Positions 45,186 through 54,559 of a stretch of 64,000 bases of DNA are shown one piece after another (the first letter of the stretch is position 1; every line of letters begins with the position of its first letter). Both the position numbers and the translations under genes were made by a program. This DNA comes from Micromonospora yangpuensis (GTDB taxonomy: Bacteria; Actinomycetota; Actinomycetes; Mycobacteriales; Micromonosporaceae), in assembly GCF_900091615.1 (NCBI RefSeq), contig NZ_FMIA01000002.1:2790001-2854000 (forward strand). Direction: 5' to 3'. The notes under the pieces were generated by a model. The model did no database searches and was not told the origin of the DNA. It saw only the letters and a program-made list of their open reading frames with translations.

Positions 45186-45712
45186 TCAAGCCAGCAGATC
45201 ACTCCGTCGCCATCGGTGGCGGCTGCGGCGAAGAAGCTCCGGACGTCTGGCAGGTAGTGGGTCACCCACGCGAGGGTGCCAGGCCTTTCCCAGTTCCCGG
45301 GGTAGATCTCGGCCTGGTTCAGCTCCTGCGGATCGACGTCGTGGATGAGGTCGCTTTTAGTGAGCGTGGCCAGTTGCGTGGCCGCGGCCGTTACCTGGGT
45401 CGGTGTCAGATAGGACGGTGGCCCGTAGCCCCAGTCGTCGTCCAGGTTGTCCAGGAAGTCGAACATCTCGTCGCTGTCGGGTTCGACATCTGGCAGTTCC
45501 ACGAAGTCCTCCGCTCCCAGGACCAGCGGGATGTCGACGCCAAGCCGGTCGAGCAGGAAGTCGAGTCCGTTCCATGCCTTGTCGGTGGCGCTCCAGCGGT
45601 CGGAGTCGTCGTCCCGATGCGTCATGGCCAACCCGTACGCCCAGGCGAGGTCAGCTCTGGCCTGCTCCAGCTCGGCCGGGGTGACACGCAGCCAGTTGCC
45701 GTTCATGCTCAC
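45182..45712 (-). CDS. DUF1877 family protein (YfbM-like)
   Basis: A 176-residue protein of the DUF1877/YfbM type: [36 protein letters not shown], and a C-terminal [28 protein letters not shown]. Function unknown; relatives are small acidic cytosolic proteins. GTG 45712 or ATG 45706 may start it. The IS5 element landed in its stop codon, but the duplicated CTAG regenerates TAG, so the protein is unaffected. Confidence 0.8.
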   Translation of the reverse strand: MSMNGNWLRVTPAELEQARADLAWAYGLAMTHRDDDSDRWSATDKAWNGLDFLLDRLGVDIPLVLGAEDFVELPDVEPDSDEMFDFLDNLDDDWGYGPPSYLTPTQVTAAATQLATLTKSDLIHDVDPQELNQAEIYPGNWERPGTLAWVTHYLPDVRSFFAAAATDGDGVICWLD

Positions 45713-45834
45713 GCCGCCAGCCTAAGGATCGATTACGACAGTTCTCCCTGCCAGGACGCGTCGACCGTGGCGAGCCGTCGGCGGCATCCGGACCTGCCGC
45801 AACGCCAGTGATCAAGAACCCGTGGGCGGTCGGT

Positions 45835-46625
45835 AGGTCGGTGATGGTGTCGGGGTATTCGCGGTGGTTGTCGGCGGTGATGATCCCGTCGCGGCGGTCG
45901 ACGGATCTGCTGGGCGGGCACTGGACGTTGATCTCCGGCTGGGGGCGGGTGCCGAAGGCGTTGGTGTGGGACAACGAGTCCGCGGTCGGGCAGTGGCGGG
46001 CCGGCAGGCCGCAGCTGACGGAGGCGATGAACGCCTTCCGCGGCACTCTCGGCATCAAGGTGATCCGGTGCCGGCCGGCGGATCCGGAATCGAAGGGCCT
46101 GGTGGAGCGGGCCAACGGCTATCTGGAGACGTCGTTCCTGCCCGGACGCCGTTTCGCCTCACCTCAGGACTTCAACGCCCAGCTCACCGACTGGCTGGTG
46201 CGGGCGAACCACCGCCAACACCGGATGCGGGGCTGCCGCCCGCTGGACCGGTGGGACGCCGACCGGGCCGCGATGCTGTCGCTGCCGCCGGTCGCGCCGG
46301 TGGTTGGCTGGCGGCAGACCACCCGCCTGCCTCGGGATCATTACGTCCGGTTGGACAGCAACGACTACTCGGTGCACCCGGCGGCGGTGGGCCGACGAGT
46401 CACCATCGTCGCCGACGCCGACCGGGTGCAGGTGTTCTGCGAGGACCGCCAAGTCGCCTGGCATGACCGGTGCTGGGCGAAAGCATCAGAGCATCACCGA
46501 TCCCGCTCACCGCCAAGCCGCCGCCGATCTGCGGACAGCGGCCCGGCAGGCGCCAGCGCGGGCAGTCACGACCGAGGTGGAGCACCGCCAGCTGGCCGAT
46601 TACGACCGCCTGTTCGGCCTGGATG
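45835..46625 (+). pseudogene. IS21-family transposase IstA, C-terminal part, frameshifted
   Basis: Reads VMVSGYSRWLSAVMIPSRRSTDLLGG...WDNESAVGQ...VIRCRPADPESKGLVERANGYLETSFLPGRRF...LPRDHYVRLDSNDYSVHPAAVGRRV, the C-terminal half of IstA with the second catalytic Asp and the Glu. The N-terminal helix-turn-helix and first Asp are missing. Near 46480 the frame shifts to KHQSITDPAHRQAAADLR and ends around LADYDRLFGLD. No istB follows. Confidence 0.8.
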
Positions 46626-46635
46626 TCGAGGTGGC

Positions 46636-46765
46636 CGTCGGCGATCCATCGGGTGACGACTGCGGGGTCTGCGCCGGTGTCGAGGGCTGCGCGGTAGCGG
46701 TCGAGTCGGTTGGTGCGGGTGGTGAGGTTCTCCCGGGCTGCGGGGATGCGCTGCTCACCGCCCGG
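46636..46765 (-). pseudogene. Serine recombinase C-terminal fragment
   Basis: The minus strand encodes RENLTTRTNRLDRYRAALDTGADPAVVTRWIADGHLD, resembling the coiled C-terminal segment of large serine recombinases. It is fused at its 3' side to the antisense of the IS21 fragment. Only about 40 residues remain. Confidence 0.45.
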
Positions 46766-47262
46766 GGTCGGGCCTGGCTGCCGTTCCAGATGCTGGCCGC
46801 CGCCCACACGTACGGGCTGCTGTTGAACCTCTGGTTCTGGCCGCCCTGGTTCTGGCCGCCGGCCGGGCCGCGTTCGACGCCCCGGTGACCTTCGCCGCGC
46901 CGGCCGCCGCCTCCCGGTCGGCGGTCAGGCCGGTACGCCCGGCGGCGGGCACGGTGTCGGGCCCGACGCGGTGCGGACCGCCCCGCCGGGAGGAACCGGG
47001 GACGGGGCGCCACCCGAACGATGGGCCGGGGTGCCCGGACGGCGTACGGGTCTGCCCGGGTGCGGTCCGGGGCCGACGTCACGGTGCCCGCAGCGTCAAT
47101 GACCTCCCGGCGTCCGGCGCCGGAGAGGTCATCTGCACGCGTGGTGCAGGAGGCGTCGCGGAGTGTGGCGGCGGTGGGTGGGCGAGGGCCCGGATTGCGG
47201 TATCCGCAGGTGAGCGTGGGTTGCGAGGTCGTAAATCGTGATCCGAGGTCGGCTCAGAACCG
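46766..47262. other. Intergenic region between island and catabolic locus
   Basis: No convincing gene. It contains a hairpin (47099-47132) with arms atgacctc and gaggtcat and GC-rich inner pairing, possibly a terminator for island transcripts. Confidence 0.45.
47099..47132. terminator. Candidate hairpin terminator
   Basis: Arms atgacctc/gaggtcat with further pairing of the inner CCGGCG/CGCCGG bases. No gene clearly ends just before it on either strand, so its role is uncertain. Confidence 0.35.
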
Positions 47263-47292
47263 TTGACGTGGCCTGGCTCACGCTCCTAGGGT
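47263..47292 (+). promoter_or_regulatory. Promoter of the importer operon
   Basis: TTGACG (47263-47268), an 18-base spacer and TAGGGT (47287-47292) form a good promoter 96 bases before the first permease gene. The operator at 47291-47307 overlaps its start region. Confidence 0.6.
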
Positions 47293-47307
47293 GAACCACC
47301 AGTTCAC
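47291..47307. promoter_or_regulatory. Operator GTGAAC-N5-GTTCAC, probable IclR site 1
   Basis: A perfect dyad overlapping the -10 edge. The same TGAAC-N5-GTTCA pattern occurs at 54589-54605 before the hydantoinase operon. The only specific regulator encoded in the locus is the IclR protein at 51303. Confidence 0.6.
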
Positions 47308-47387
47308 TGAGTGATCCGATCCGGGGTGATGGAAGCCGGGGGATCCCACGCCAGACGACGCTTCCGAGGGATTCGGAGAGTGCCTGC

Positions 47388-48344
47388 ATGACCGCGACAA
47401 GAACGACCACCGCCGCGGTGGCCGCCCAGGGCGGACCCACCGGTCGGGTGGACCCACCGACACCACGCCGCCGAAACGCCCGACTGGCCGCCGTGGGCAG
47501 ACGCGGTCGCGACGGCGTCGGAGCCGTCCTCGTGGTGGCAGCGCTCGCCGGCCTGTGGGAGGGCTACAAGGCGGTGGGCCGGGCCGTCGGCGACGTCGTG
47601 CCCGGCACTGGGATCGCCTTCCCCGTCGCCACCGACGACCTGTCGATGCCGCACGTGTGGACGATCCTCGGCGCACTCGTCGAACCGGCCCGGCGCGGCG
47701 ACGCGGCCACACTCGGCGTCTATCTGCTCGGCGAGACCAGCGTGACGCTGCGCGAGGCGTTCTACGGCCTGGTGGCCGGCGCGTCGCTCGGTCTGCTGCT
47801 CGCCGTCCTCTTCCTGAACGTGGTGCCGCTGAGCAAGGGGCTGATGCCCTGGCTGGTGGCGTCGCAGACGGTCCCCCTGGTGGCCATCGCACCGATGATC
47901 GTGATCTGGGGCGGCCAGGCCGGCGCACCCCCCTGGGTGGCGGTCACCGGCATCGCCGCCTACCTCGCGTTCTTCCCGGTCACCATCAACACCCTGCGCG
48001 GTCTGAAGTCGCCGCCGAAGGTCCAACTGGAGTTCATGCGCAGCGTCGGTGCCGGCCGTTGGCAGGTACTCGGGTGGCTGCGGATGCCCGCGGCGCTGCC
48101 CTTCGTCTTCGCCGGCCTGCGCCTCGCGGCGACCGCGAGCGTGGTGGGCGCGATCGTCGGTGAGCTTTCCGCAGGCACCGGCCGGGGCATCGGCCGGGCC
48201 ATCCTCACCTTCGCCTACTACTACTCCAACGGCCCCGAGAAGTTGTACGCGGCCGTCCTGGTCGCGGCGGCGGCCGGCATCGTCTTCGTGCAGTCCCTGG
48301 CACTCATCGAGCGCATCGCGCTCCGGAACCGGCAGACCCGGTGA
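47388..48344 (+). CDS. ABC transporter permease (SsuC/ThiX-like)
   Basis: A 318-residue inner-membrane permease of the nitrate/sulfonate/pyrimidine-precursor importer class. After a Thr/Arg-rich cytoplasmic tail it has about six membrane helices and the coupling loop EFMRSVGAGRWQVLGWLRMPAALPFVFAGLRL near residues 212-243. It is the first gene of the operon, followed by ATPase, second permease and binding lipoprotein. Presence of two different permease genes suggests a heterodimeric channel. Confidence 0.9.
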   Translation: MTATRTTTAAVAAQGGPTGRVDPPTPRRRNARLAAVGRRGRDGVGAVLVVAALAGLWEGYKAVGRAVGDVVPGTGIAFPVATDDLSMPHVWTILGALVEPARRGDAATLGVYLLGETSVTLREAFYGLVAGASLGLLLAVLFLNVVPLSKGLMPWLVASQTVPLVAIAPMIVIWGGQAGAPPWVAVTGIAAYLAFFPVTINTLRGLKSPPKVQLEFMRSVGAGRWQVLGWLRMPAALPFVFAGLRLAATASVVGAIVGELSAGTGRGIGRAILTFAYYYSNGPEKLYAAVLVAAAAGIVFVQSLALIERIALRNRQTR

Positions 48345-48382
48345 CCACCCCTTCCGCCTCCACAAGACCTGGAGAGACGCTG

Positions 48383-49174
48383 ATGTCCGAGGCCGCGATC
48401 ATTTCCGTGCGAGGAGTCACCAAGCAGTTCACCGGCGGAGACCGCACGGTGACGGCGCTTGAGGACATCGACCTGTCGATCGAGCGGGGTGAGTTCGTGT
48501 CCCTGCTGGGTCCCAGCGGCTGCGGCAAGAGCACGCTGCTGCGGATCCTGGCGGACCTCACCGAGCCCACCAGCGGCACGGTGTCGCTCAACGGCAAGAC
48601 GCCGGCCGCGTCCCGGTTGGACCGGGACTACGGGATGGTCTTCCAGCAGGCCGGACTCTTCGAGTGGCGGACCGTGCAGCGCAACGTCGAACTGCCGTTG
48701 CAGGTGGCCGGAGTGGACAGGTCGACCCGGCGGGCCAAGGCCCACGAGATGCTGGAGCTGGTCCGGCTCACCGACTTCTCCCGCCACTTCCCCTGGCAGC
48801 TCTCCGGTGGCATGCAGCAGCGGGTGGCGATCGCCCGCGCGCTGTCGGCGGACCCGGAGATCCTGTTCATGGACGAGCCGCTGGGCGCGCTCGACGAGAT
48901 GAACCGCGAACGCCTCCAGGGCGAGCTGCTCCGGATCTGGTCGGACACCCGGACCACCGTCGTCTTCGTGACGCACAGCATCTCCGAGGCGGTCTTCCTG
49001 TCCTCGCGGATCGTCGTGATGTCCGCCCGGCCCGGCCGCATCGCCGCCAGCATCGACGTCGACCTGCCGTACCCACGGACCGCCGCGACCCGGACCACCG
49101 AGGCGTTCTTCGCCAAGGTCACCGAGGTACGCGCGGCGCTGCACGGCGCCCCGGCCGAGCAGGCGGCCCGATGA
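48383..49174 (+). CDS. ABC transporter ATP-binding protein (SsuB/TauB/ThiZ-like)
   Basis: A 263-residue ATPase: Walker A GPSGCGKST near residue 47, Q-loop VFQQAGLFEW, signature LSGGMQQRVAIARAL near residue 140, Walker B ILFMDEPLGALD and H-loop VFVTHSISEAV. ATG 48383 has a GGAGAG ribosome site; a GTG at 48341 overlapping the upstream stop would add 14 residues. It energises the two permeases on either side. Confidence 0.93.
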   Translation: MSEAAIISVRGVTKQFTGGDRTVTALEDIDLSIERGEFVSLLGPSGCGKSTLLRILADLTEPTSGTVSLNGKTPAASRLDRDYGMVFQQAGLFEWRTVQRNVELPLQVAGVDRSTRRAKAHEMLELVRLTDFSRHFPWQLSGGMQQRVAIARALSADPEILFMDEPLGALDEMNRERLQGELLRIWSDTRTTVVFVTHSISEAVFLSSRIVVMSARPGRIAASIDVDLPYPRTAATRTTEAFFAKVTEVRAALHGAPAEQAAR

Positions 49175-49992
49175 GCACCACGCCTCTCGCGCGGCGGACC
49201 CCGGCCGCCGCCGGGCTCCGGACGGCCGTCGGCCGGTTCCTGCCGGTCGTGCTCACCGCGGTGCTGATCCTCGGCTCGTGGCAACTGGTCGTCACGATCT
49301 TCGACGTCCCGTCGTTCATCGTGCCGGCGCCGGTGGAGATCTCGTCCGCGTTCCGCTCCGAGTTCGGCACGATCATGTCGGCCTCGGTGGTCACCGTGCG
49401 GGCGGTGCTCCTCGGCCTCTTCCTCGGCGCGGTCGCCGGGGTCACGGTGTCGCTGGCGCTCAGCCGCTTCCCGGGTGTGTCCGGCCCGGTGCTGACCGCC
49501 GCCGTCATCATCAACTGCGCCCCGATCGTGGCTCTCGCGCCGATCTTCAACAACTGGTTCGGGGTCACCAACCCGATGTCCAAGGCGGGCGTGGCTGCGG
49601 TGATGGTCTTCTTTCCGGTCCTGGTCAACACCACCAGGGGCCTCCTCCAGGTCTCACCCCTGCACCTGGAGATCATGCAGTCGCTCGCGGCACAGCCCCG
49701 ACAGGTGGCGCTCATGCTGCGGCTGCCCAACGCGTTGCCGTACCTGTTCAACGCGCTCAAACTCGGCAGCACGCTCGCCGTGATCGGCGTGATCGTGACC
49801 GAGTACTTCGGTGGACCGAGCAACGCGCTCGGGGTGTACATCGCCTACCAGGCGGCCCTGCCCCGCTTCGAGTTCGCCTGGGCGGGGATCGCCGTGGCCA
49901 GTGCCCTCGGTCTGCTGCTGTTCGGTGCCACGTCCCTGCTGGAACGCCTCCTGATGCCCTGGCACGAGTCCCTGCACGACAGCGACTCCTGA
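49171..49992 (+). CDS. ABC transporter permease (second subunit)
   Basis: A 273-residue permease with six membrane segments and the coupling loop LEIMQSLAAQPRQVALMLRLPNALPYLFNALKL near residues 167-199. It overlaps the ATPase gene by four bases (ATGA). Its sequence differs clearly from the permease at 47388, consistent with a heterodimeric channel. Confidence 0.92.
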   Translation: MSTTPLARRTPAAAGLRTAVGRFLPVVLTAVLILGSWQLVVTIFDVPSFIVPAPVEISSAFRSEFGTIMSASVVTVRAVLLGLFLGAVAGVTVSLALSRFPGVSGPVLTAAVIINCAPIVALAPIFNNWFGVTNPMSKAGVAAVMVFFPVLVNTTRGLLQVSPLHLEIMQSLAAQPRQVALMLRLPNALPYLFNALKLGSTLAVIGVIVTEYFGGPSNALGVYIAYQAALPRFEFAWAGIAVASALGLLLFGATSLLERLLMPWHESLHDSDS

Positions 49993-50026
49993 GAGCCCGG
50001 ATCCCCACGAAATGTTGGAGTCAGAT

Positions 50027-51190
50027 ATGGCCCTGCACCTACGGCGGACCTCGCGGAGGAACCGCCCGATCACGATCGCCGCCACCCTCACCGCCGTCCT
50101 GCTCGCCGCCTCGGCCTGCGGTGGCATGTCCGACGGCCCGAGCGAGTCCGCGGCCGAGGCCGCCAAGAACTGCGAGACGACCACCAAGGTCCGGGTGGTG
50201 CTCCAGTGGGTCGCCCAGGCCCAGTTCGCCGGCTACTACGCGGCCAAGGAGAAGGGGTACTACGCCGAGGAGTGCCTCGACGTCACCATCCAGGAGGGCG
50301 GCGTCAACATCGTCCCCCAGCAGGTGCTCTCCGCCGGCAACGCCGAGTTCGCGGTCAGCCACGTCACCAAGACGATGGTCACCCGGGAACAGGGCGCGGA
50401 CCTGGTCAACATCGGCCAGGTGTTCCAGCGCGGCGCGTACCTCCAGGTCGCCTGGGCCGACTCCGGCATCAAGGAGCTGACCGACCTGAAGGGCAAGAAG
50501 GTCGGCAGCTGGGGCTACGGCAACGAGCTGGTGCTGTTCGCCGCGATGAAGGACGCCGGTGTCGACCCGACCAAGGACGCCGAGATCATCCAGCAGCCCT
50601 TCGACATGTCGCTGCTGCTGCGCAAGGAGGTCGACGCCGCCCAGGCCAAGACCTACAACGAGTACGCCCAGTTGCTGGAGACCAAGAACCCCGACACCGG
50701 CCAGCTCTACCAGCCGTCGGACTTCTCCGTGATCAACCTCCAGGACGCCGGCTACACCAGCCTGGAGGACGGCGTCTACGCCCGGGGCGACTGGCTCAAC
50801 GAGCAGGTCAACCAGGACACGGCGGTGAAGTTCCTCAAGGCGTCCTACCGGGGCTGGGGCTTCTGCCGCGACGAACTGGACGGCTGCGTGGACATCGTGC
50901 TCAACGCCGGCAGCGCCCTGGGCAAGGGCCACCAGACCTGGATGCTCAACGAGATCAACAAGCTGATCTGGCCGGCCGCCAACGGCGTGGGAATGATGGA
51001 CCAGGCGGCCTGGGATCAGACCATCAAGATCGCGATGGGTGGCGGGGTGCTCAAGGGCGTGCCGGACTCCGACGCGTTCCGCACCGACCTGTCGAAGCGC
51101 GCCAACGACGAACTCGGCGCCGACGGCTTCGACGCCAACGGGAACTCCTACACACCGGAGACCGTGACGATCACGGAAGGCGGCAGCTAG
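50027..51190 (+). CDS. NMT1/THI5-like substrate-binding lipoprotein
   Basis: A 387-residue ABC binding protein. The signal RRNRPITIAATLTAVLLAASAC ends in a lipobox (ASAC). The mature part begins with RVVLQWVAQAQFAGYYAAKEKGYYAEECLDVTIQEGG, the NMT1/THI5-type fold that binds pyrimidines, hydantoins or thiamin precursors; YYAAKEKGYY is typical. ATG 50027 is preferred to ATG 50012 because TTGGAG precedes it. Context suggests the ligand is the substrate of the hydantoinase pathway downstream. A strong terminator follows. Confidence 0.92.
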   Translation: MALHLRRTSRRNRPITIAATLTAVLLAASACGGMSDGPSESAAEAAKNCETTTKVRVVLQWVAQAQFAGYYAAKEKGYYAEECLDVTIQEGGVNIVPQQVLSAGNAEFAVSHVTKTMVTREQGADLVNIGQVFQRGAYLQVAWADSGIKELTDLKGKKVGSWGYGNELVLFAAMKDAGVDPTKDAEIIQQPFDMSLLLRKEVDAAQAKTYNEYAQLLETKNPDTGQLYQPSDFSVINLQDAGYTSLEDGVYARGDWLNEQVNQDTAVKFLKASYRGWGFCRDELDGCVDIVLNAGSALGKGHQTWMLNEINKLIWPAANGVGMMDQAAWDQTIKIAMGGGVLKGVPDSDAFRTDLSKRANDELGADGFDANGNSYTPETVTITEGGS

Positions 51191-51194
51191 GCGG

Positions 51195-51237
51195 GCGGCC
51201 GGGTGCCGGCGGCTCCCGCCGTTCGGCACCCGGCCGC
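51195..51237 (+). terminator. Strong hairpin after the importer operon
   Basis: Perfect 14-base arms (51195-51208, 51224-51237) start 5 bases after the stop of the binding-protein gene; the loop can fold further (GGCGG/CCGCC). It separates the importer from the IclR-led genes. Confidence 0.8.
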
Positions 51238-51302
51238 AGCCGGTGGCTTCTGCCAAGATGTGGGCCGTATCCCACGGCTGACGGCGATTGATGGAGGTAG
51301 CG

Positions 51303-52094
51303 ATGGCGCCCAGTGAGGCGGGCCTGGTGCGACGTACGATCTGGCTCCTGCGGGCCGTGGCGGCGCACCCGGAGGGTGTCGGGCTCAGCGAGGTCGCCCG
51401 CGAGGCGGGTATTCCCAAGGCCACCTGCTACCGCGTGCTCACGGTGCTGGAGCGGGAGAGCTGGCTCACCCTGGATCCGATCACCCGCCGCTACCGGGTG
51501 TCCCTCGGTCTGCTCTCGATCGTGGGGGGACTGCTCGACGGCGGTGGCGCCTACAGCCACATGCGGGAGGTGCTGCGCAACCTCGCCGAGGAGACCCGGG
51601 AGACCGCTGGCTTCGACGTGCTGCTGCCGCCGCAGGTGATGGTCGTGGCGCAGGTGCCGGGTCCGTCGCTGATCGGGCAGACGCTCAAACCGGTACCCCG
51701 TACCCAGCCGGTCTGGGCCACCTCCACCGGCAAGGTGCTCCTGGCGGCGCTGAGCGCGGAGTCGGTGTGGGAGGACTTCACCGAGGAGTTCGCCGAGCAC
51801 GCCCCGCCGGAGGTGGGCGACCTGGAGTCCTTCGTGGCCTCGTTGGACGCGGTCCGGGAGCGCGGGTTCGCCTTCGCGTACGACGAACTGGAGGTCGGGG
51901 CGGCGTCGGTCGCGGCGCCGGTGCGGCTGCGCGGCAACACGCCGTACGCGGTCTGGATCGGCGGGCCGACGTACCGGATCACCCGCGAGCGCATCGACAC
52001 CATGGCGGAGTCGGTGATCAAGGCGGCCCGGCAGCTCACCGAACTGCTCAGTAACGCAGACATCGACATTCCGAGTGCCTTCGCCAGACGCTAG
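51303..52094 (+). CDS. IclR-family transcriptional regulator
   Basis: A 263-residue IclR protein: N-terminal winged helix (IWLLRAVAAHPEGVGLSEVAREAGIPKATCYRVLTVLERESWL) and a C-terminal effector domain with TSTGKVLLAAL near residue 140 and RERGFAFAYDELEVGAASVAAPV near residue 186. ATG 51303 follows GGAGG with ideal spacing. It lies between importer and catabolic genes and is the likely binder of the TGAAC-N5-GTTCA sites. IclR proteins of this type are often repressors relieved by pathway intermediates. Confidence 0.93.
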   Translation: MAPSEAGLVRRTIWLLRAVAAHPEGVGLSEVAREAGIPKATCYRVLTVLERESWLTLDPITRRYRVSLGLLSIVGGLLDGGGAYSHMREVLRNLAEETRETAGFDVLLPPQVMVVAQVPGPSLIGQTLKPVPRTQPVWATSTGKVLLAALSAESVWEDFTEEFAEHAPPEVGDLESFVASLDAVRERGFAFAYDELEVGAASVAAPVRLRGNTPYAVWIGGPTYRITRERIDTMAESVIKAARQLTELLSNADIDIPSAFARR

Positions 52095-52152
52095 GGCACC
52101 CGCCGACCGCACCGGCTCGTCCACGGCGAGGTGTGCGGTGAAGGAGGAGACA

Positions 52153-53637
52153 ATGGCCGTACCAGCCGAGGTGTTGGCGGCGGCACTGACGGTGGTCGAC
52201 AGGACCCCCAAGGGACTGTACGTCGACGGCGAGTGGCGCGCGGGTCGGGACGGTGCCGTCCTGCCCGTGGAGGATCCGGCGACCGGAACGACCGTCGCCG
52301 AGGTGGCGGACGCCTCGGTCGAGGACGGGCGGGACGCGTTGGCCGCCGCCGCCCGGGCCCAGGCCGGGTGGGCCGCGACCGCGCCCCGGGAGCGGGGCGA
52401 GGTGCTGCGCCGGGCGTTCGACCTGATCATCGAGCGCCGTGACGACCTGGCCCGGATGATGACCCTGGAGATGGGCAAGGCGTTCGCCGAGTCCCAGGCC
52501 GAGGTGAGCTACGCCGCCGAGTTCCTGCGCTGGTTCGCCGAGGAGGCGGTCCGCATCGACGGTGGCTACCTGCCGGCGCCGGGCGGCAACTCGCGGGTCG
52601 TGGTGATGCGCCAACCGGTCGGCCCCTGCCTGCTGGTGACCCCGTGGAACTTTCCGATGGCGATGGGCACCCGCAAGATCGGTCCCGCCCTGGCAGCCGG
52701 GTGCACCGTCGTGGTCAAGCCGGCCAAGCAGACCCCGCTGTCCATGCTGGCGCTGGTGGGGATCCTGGAGGAGGCCGGCCTGCCCCGGGGCGTGGTCAAC
52801 GTGATCACCACCTCGCAGTCCGGGCGGGTCACCTCGGCCCTGCTCACCGACGAGCGGCTGCGCAAGCTGTCGTTCACCGGTTCGACTCCGGTCGGCCGGA
52901 CCCTGCTGGCCCAGTCCGCCGACCGGGTGCTGCGGACCTCGATGGAACTGGGCGGGAACGCGCCGTTCCTGGTCTTCGCCGACGCCGACCTCGATCTGGC
53001 CGTCGAGGGGGCGGTCCAGGCCAAGATGCGTAACGTGGGTGAGGCGTGCACCGCCGCGAACCGGTTCTACGTGCACCGCTCGGTGGCGCCGCACTTCGTC
53101 GAGGCGCTCGCCGAGCGGCTGGGTGGGCTGCGGGTCGGGCACGGGCTGGACCCGTCGACCGACGTGGGGCCGCTGATCGACGGCGTCGCGGTGACCTCGG
53201 TCGCCGAGCTGGTCACCGACGCCACACAGGCCGGTGCGGCGGTCGTCACCGGTGGCGGGCCGGTCGGGGGAGCGGGACACTTCTTCGCGCCTACCGTGCT
53301 CTCCGGTGTGCCGGACGATGCCCGGTGCGTCCGTGAGGAGATCTTCGGCCCGGTCGCCCCGGTGGTGGCCTTCGACGACGAGGACGAGGCGGTCGGCCTC
53401 GCCAACGCCTCCGAGTACGGCCTGGCCGCGTACGTCTTCACCGAGAACCTGGGCCGTGGTCTGCGGGTGACCGAGCGGCTGGAGAGCGGGATGGTGGGGC
53501 TCAACCAGGGCGTCATCTCCAACCCGGCGGCCCCGTTCGGCGGCGTCAAGCAGTCCGGTCTGGGACGTGAGGGCGGGACGGTCGGCATCGACGAGTACCT
53601 CACCGTCAAGTACGCGGCGGTGCGGGCGCCATGGTGA
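52153..53637 (+). CDS. Aldehyde dehydrogenase (semialdehyde type)
   Basis: A 494-residue enzyme: VTPWNFPMAMGTRKIGPALAAG, KPAKQTPLSM, SFTGSTPVG, general base in MELGGNAPF and catalytic Cys in VGEACTAANR. In this locus it would oxidise the semialdehyde made by the aminotransferase at 55224 (malonate or methylmalonate semialdehyde if the substrate is uracil or thymine). It resembles the GabD group rather than CoA-acylating MMSDH, so the product should be the free acid. A strong AAGGAGGAG ribosome site precedes ATG 52153. The stop overlaps the next gene. Confidence 0.9.
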   Translation: MAVPAEVLAAALTVVDRTPKGLYVDGEWRAGRDGAVLPVEDPATGTTVAEVADASVEDGRDALAAAARAQAGWAATAPRERGEVLRRAFDLIIERRDDLARMMTLEMGKAFAESQAEVSYAAEFLRWFAEEAVRIDGGYLPAPGGNSRVVVMRQPVGPCLLVTPWNFPMAMGTRKIGPALAAGCTVVVKPAKQTPLSMLALVGILEEAGLPRGVVNVITTSQSGRVTSALLTDERLRKLSFTGSTPVGRTLLAQSADRVLRTSMELGGNAPFLVFADADLDLAVEGAVQAKMRNVGEACTAANRFYVHRSVAPHFVEALAERLGGLRVGHGLDPSTDVGPLIDGVAVTSVAELVTDATQAGAAVVTGGGPVGGAGHFFAPTVLSGVPDDARCVREEIFGPVAPVVAFDDEDEAVGLANASEYGLAAYVFTENLGRGLRVTERLESGMVGLNQGVISNPAAPFGGVKQSGLGREGGTVGIDEYLTVKYAAVRAPW

Positions 53638-54500
53638 CCCGCTTCCTGCTCGCCGGGGTGCAGATGGCCCCGGTCTTCGGTGACGTCGCGGCGAACGTCG
53701 CCAGCACGTCGGCCTGGATCCGGGCGGCGGCCGACCGGGGTGCCCGACTCGTGGTGCTGCCCGAGGCGGCCTCGGCGGGGTACGTCTTCGCCGACCGGGC
53801 GGAGGCCGCCCGGTACGCCCAGCCGGTGTCGGACGGGCCGACGGTCACCGCGTGGGCGCGGCTCGCCGCCGAACTGGACGTGTGGATCGTGGGTGGGGTG
53901 ACCGAGCGGGACGGCGACGCGGTCTTCAACTCGGCGGTGCTGCTCGGTCCGACCGGCCTTCTCGGCACGTTCCGCAAGGCCCACCTCTGGAACGACGAGA
54001 AGGAGATCTACGACCGCAACGACGACGGCTTCCCGGTGTTCGACACGCCACTGGGTCGGATCGGCATCGGGATCTGTTACGACGCCTGGTTCCCCGAGAC
54101 GTTCCGCAGCGCCGCGCTGCAGGGCGCCGACCTGGTGGTGCTGCCGTCGAACTGGGTGCCGGTGCCGGGGCAGCCGACCGGGACGCCGGCGATGGCGAAC
54201 CTGATGTGCATGACCGGGGCGCACTCCAACCAGTGCTACGTGGCCGGGATCAGCCGGATCGGGGCGGAACGCGGCCAACCCTTCGTCGGCCGGTCCGTCC
54301 TGGTCGGACCGGACGGCTGGCCGATCGCCGGCCCGGCCAGCGGGGACCGCGAGGAACTGGTGCTGGCCGAGGTGGACCTGATCGGTACGCGGGCGCACCG
54401 GCGGCACAACCCGTTCAACCAACCGCTCGCCGACCGGCGGACCGATCTGTACGTGACCGACGGACCGGCCGTGCCCACAGCGTTCTCGTCGCGGCCCTGA
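53631..54500 (+). CDS. Nitrilase-superfamily amidohydrolase 1
   Basis: A 289-residue carbon-nitrogen hydrolase. The triad is Glu in VVLPEAAS near residue 43, Lys in FRKAHLWND near residue 116 and Cys in GIGICYDAWFPE near residue 147. It overlaps the aldehyde dehydrogenase stop, so the two are coupled. It is distinct from the second nitrilase at 59796; it may act as an N-carbamoylase, an omega-amidase or on a different amide from the pathway. Confidence 0.9.
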   Translation: MVTRFLLAGVQMAPVFGDVAANVASTSAWIRAAADRGARLVVLPEAASAGYVFADRAEAARYAQPVSDGPTVTAWARLAAELDVWIVGGVTERDGDAVFNSAVLLGPTGLLGTFRKAHLWNDEKEIYDRNDDGFPVFDTPLGRIGIGICYDAWFPETFRSAALQGADLVVLPSNWVPVPGQPTGTPAMANLMCMTGAHSNQCYVAGISRIGAERGQPFVGRSVLVGPDGWPIAGPASGDREELVLAEVDLIGTRAHRRHNPFNQPLADRRTDLYVTDGPAVPTAFSSRP

Positions 54501-54559
54501 CCTGGGCGGACGGCGAGAGATGAACCTCGCCGGATAGCCGGATACGTCCCTCGGAGCTA

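Noticed and set aside
46600..47082. Minus-strand frame of 160 codons in the gap before the importer
   Set aside because: Arg/Pro/Gly-rich low-complexity product; only the short recombinase-like stretch in a different minus-strand frame at 46636-46765 has recognisable similarity.
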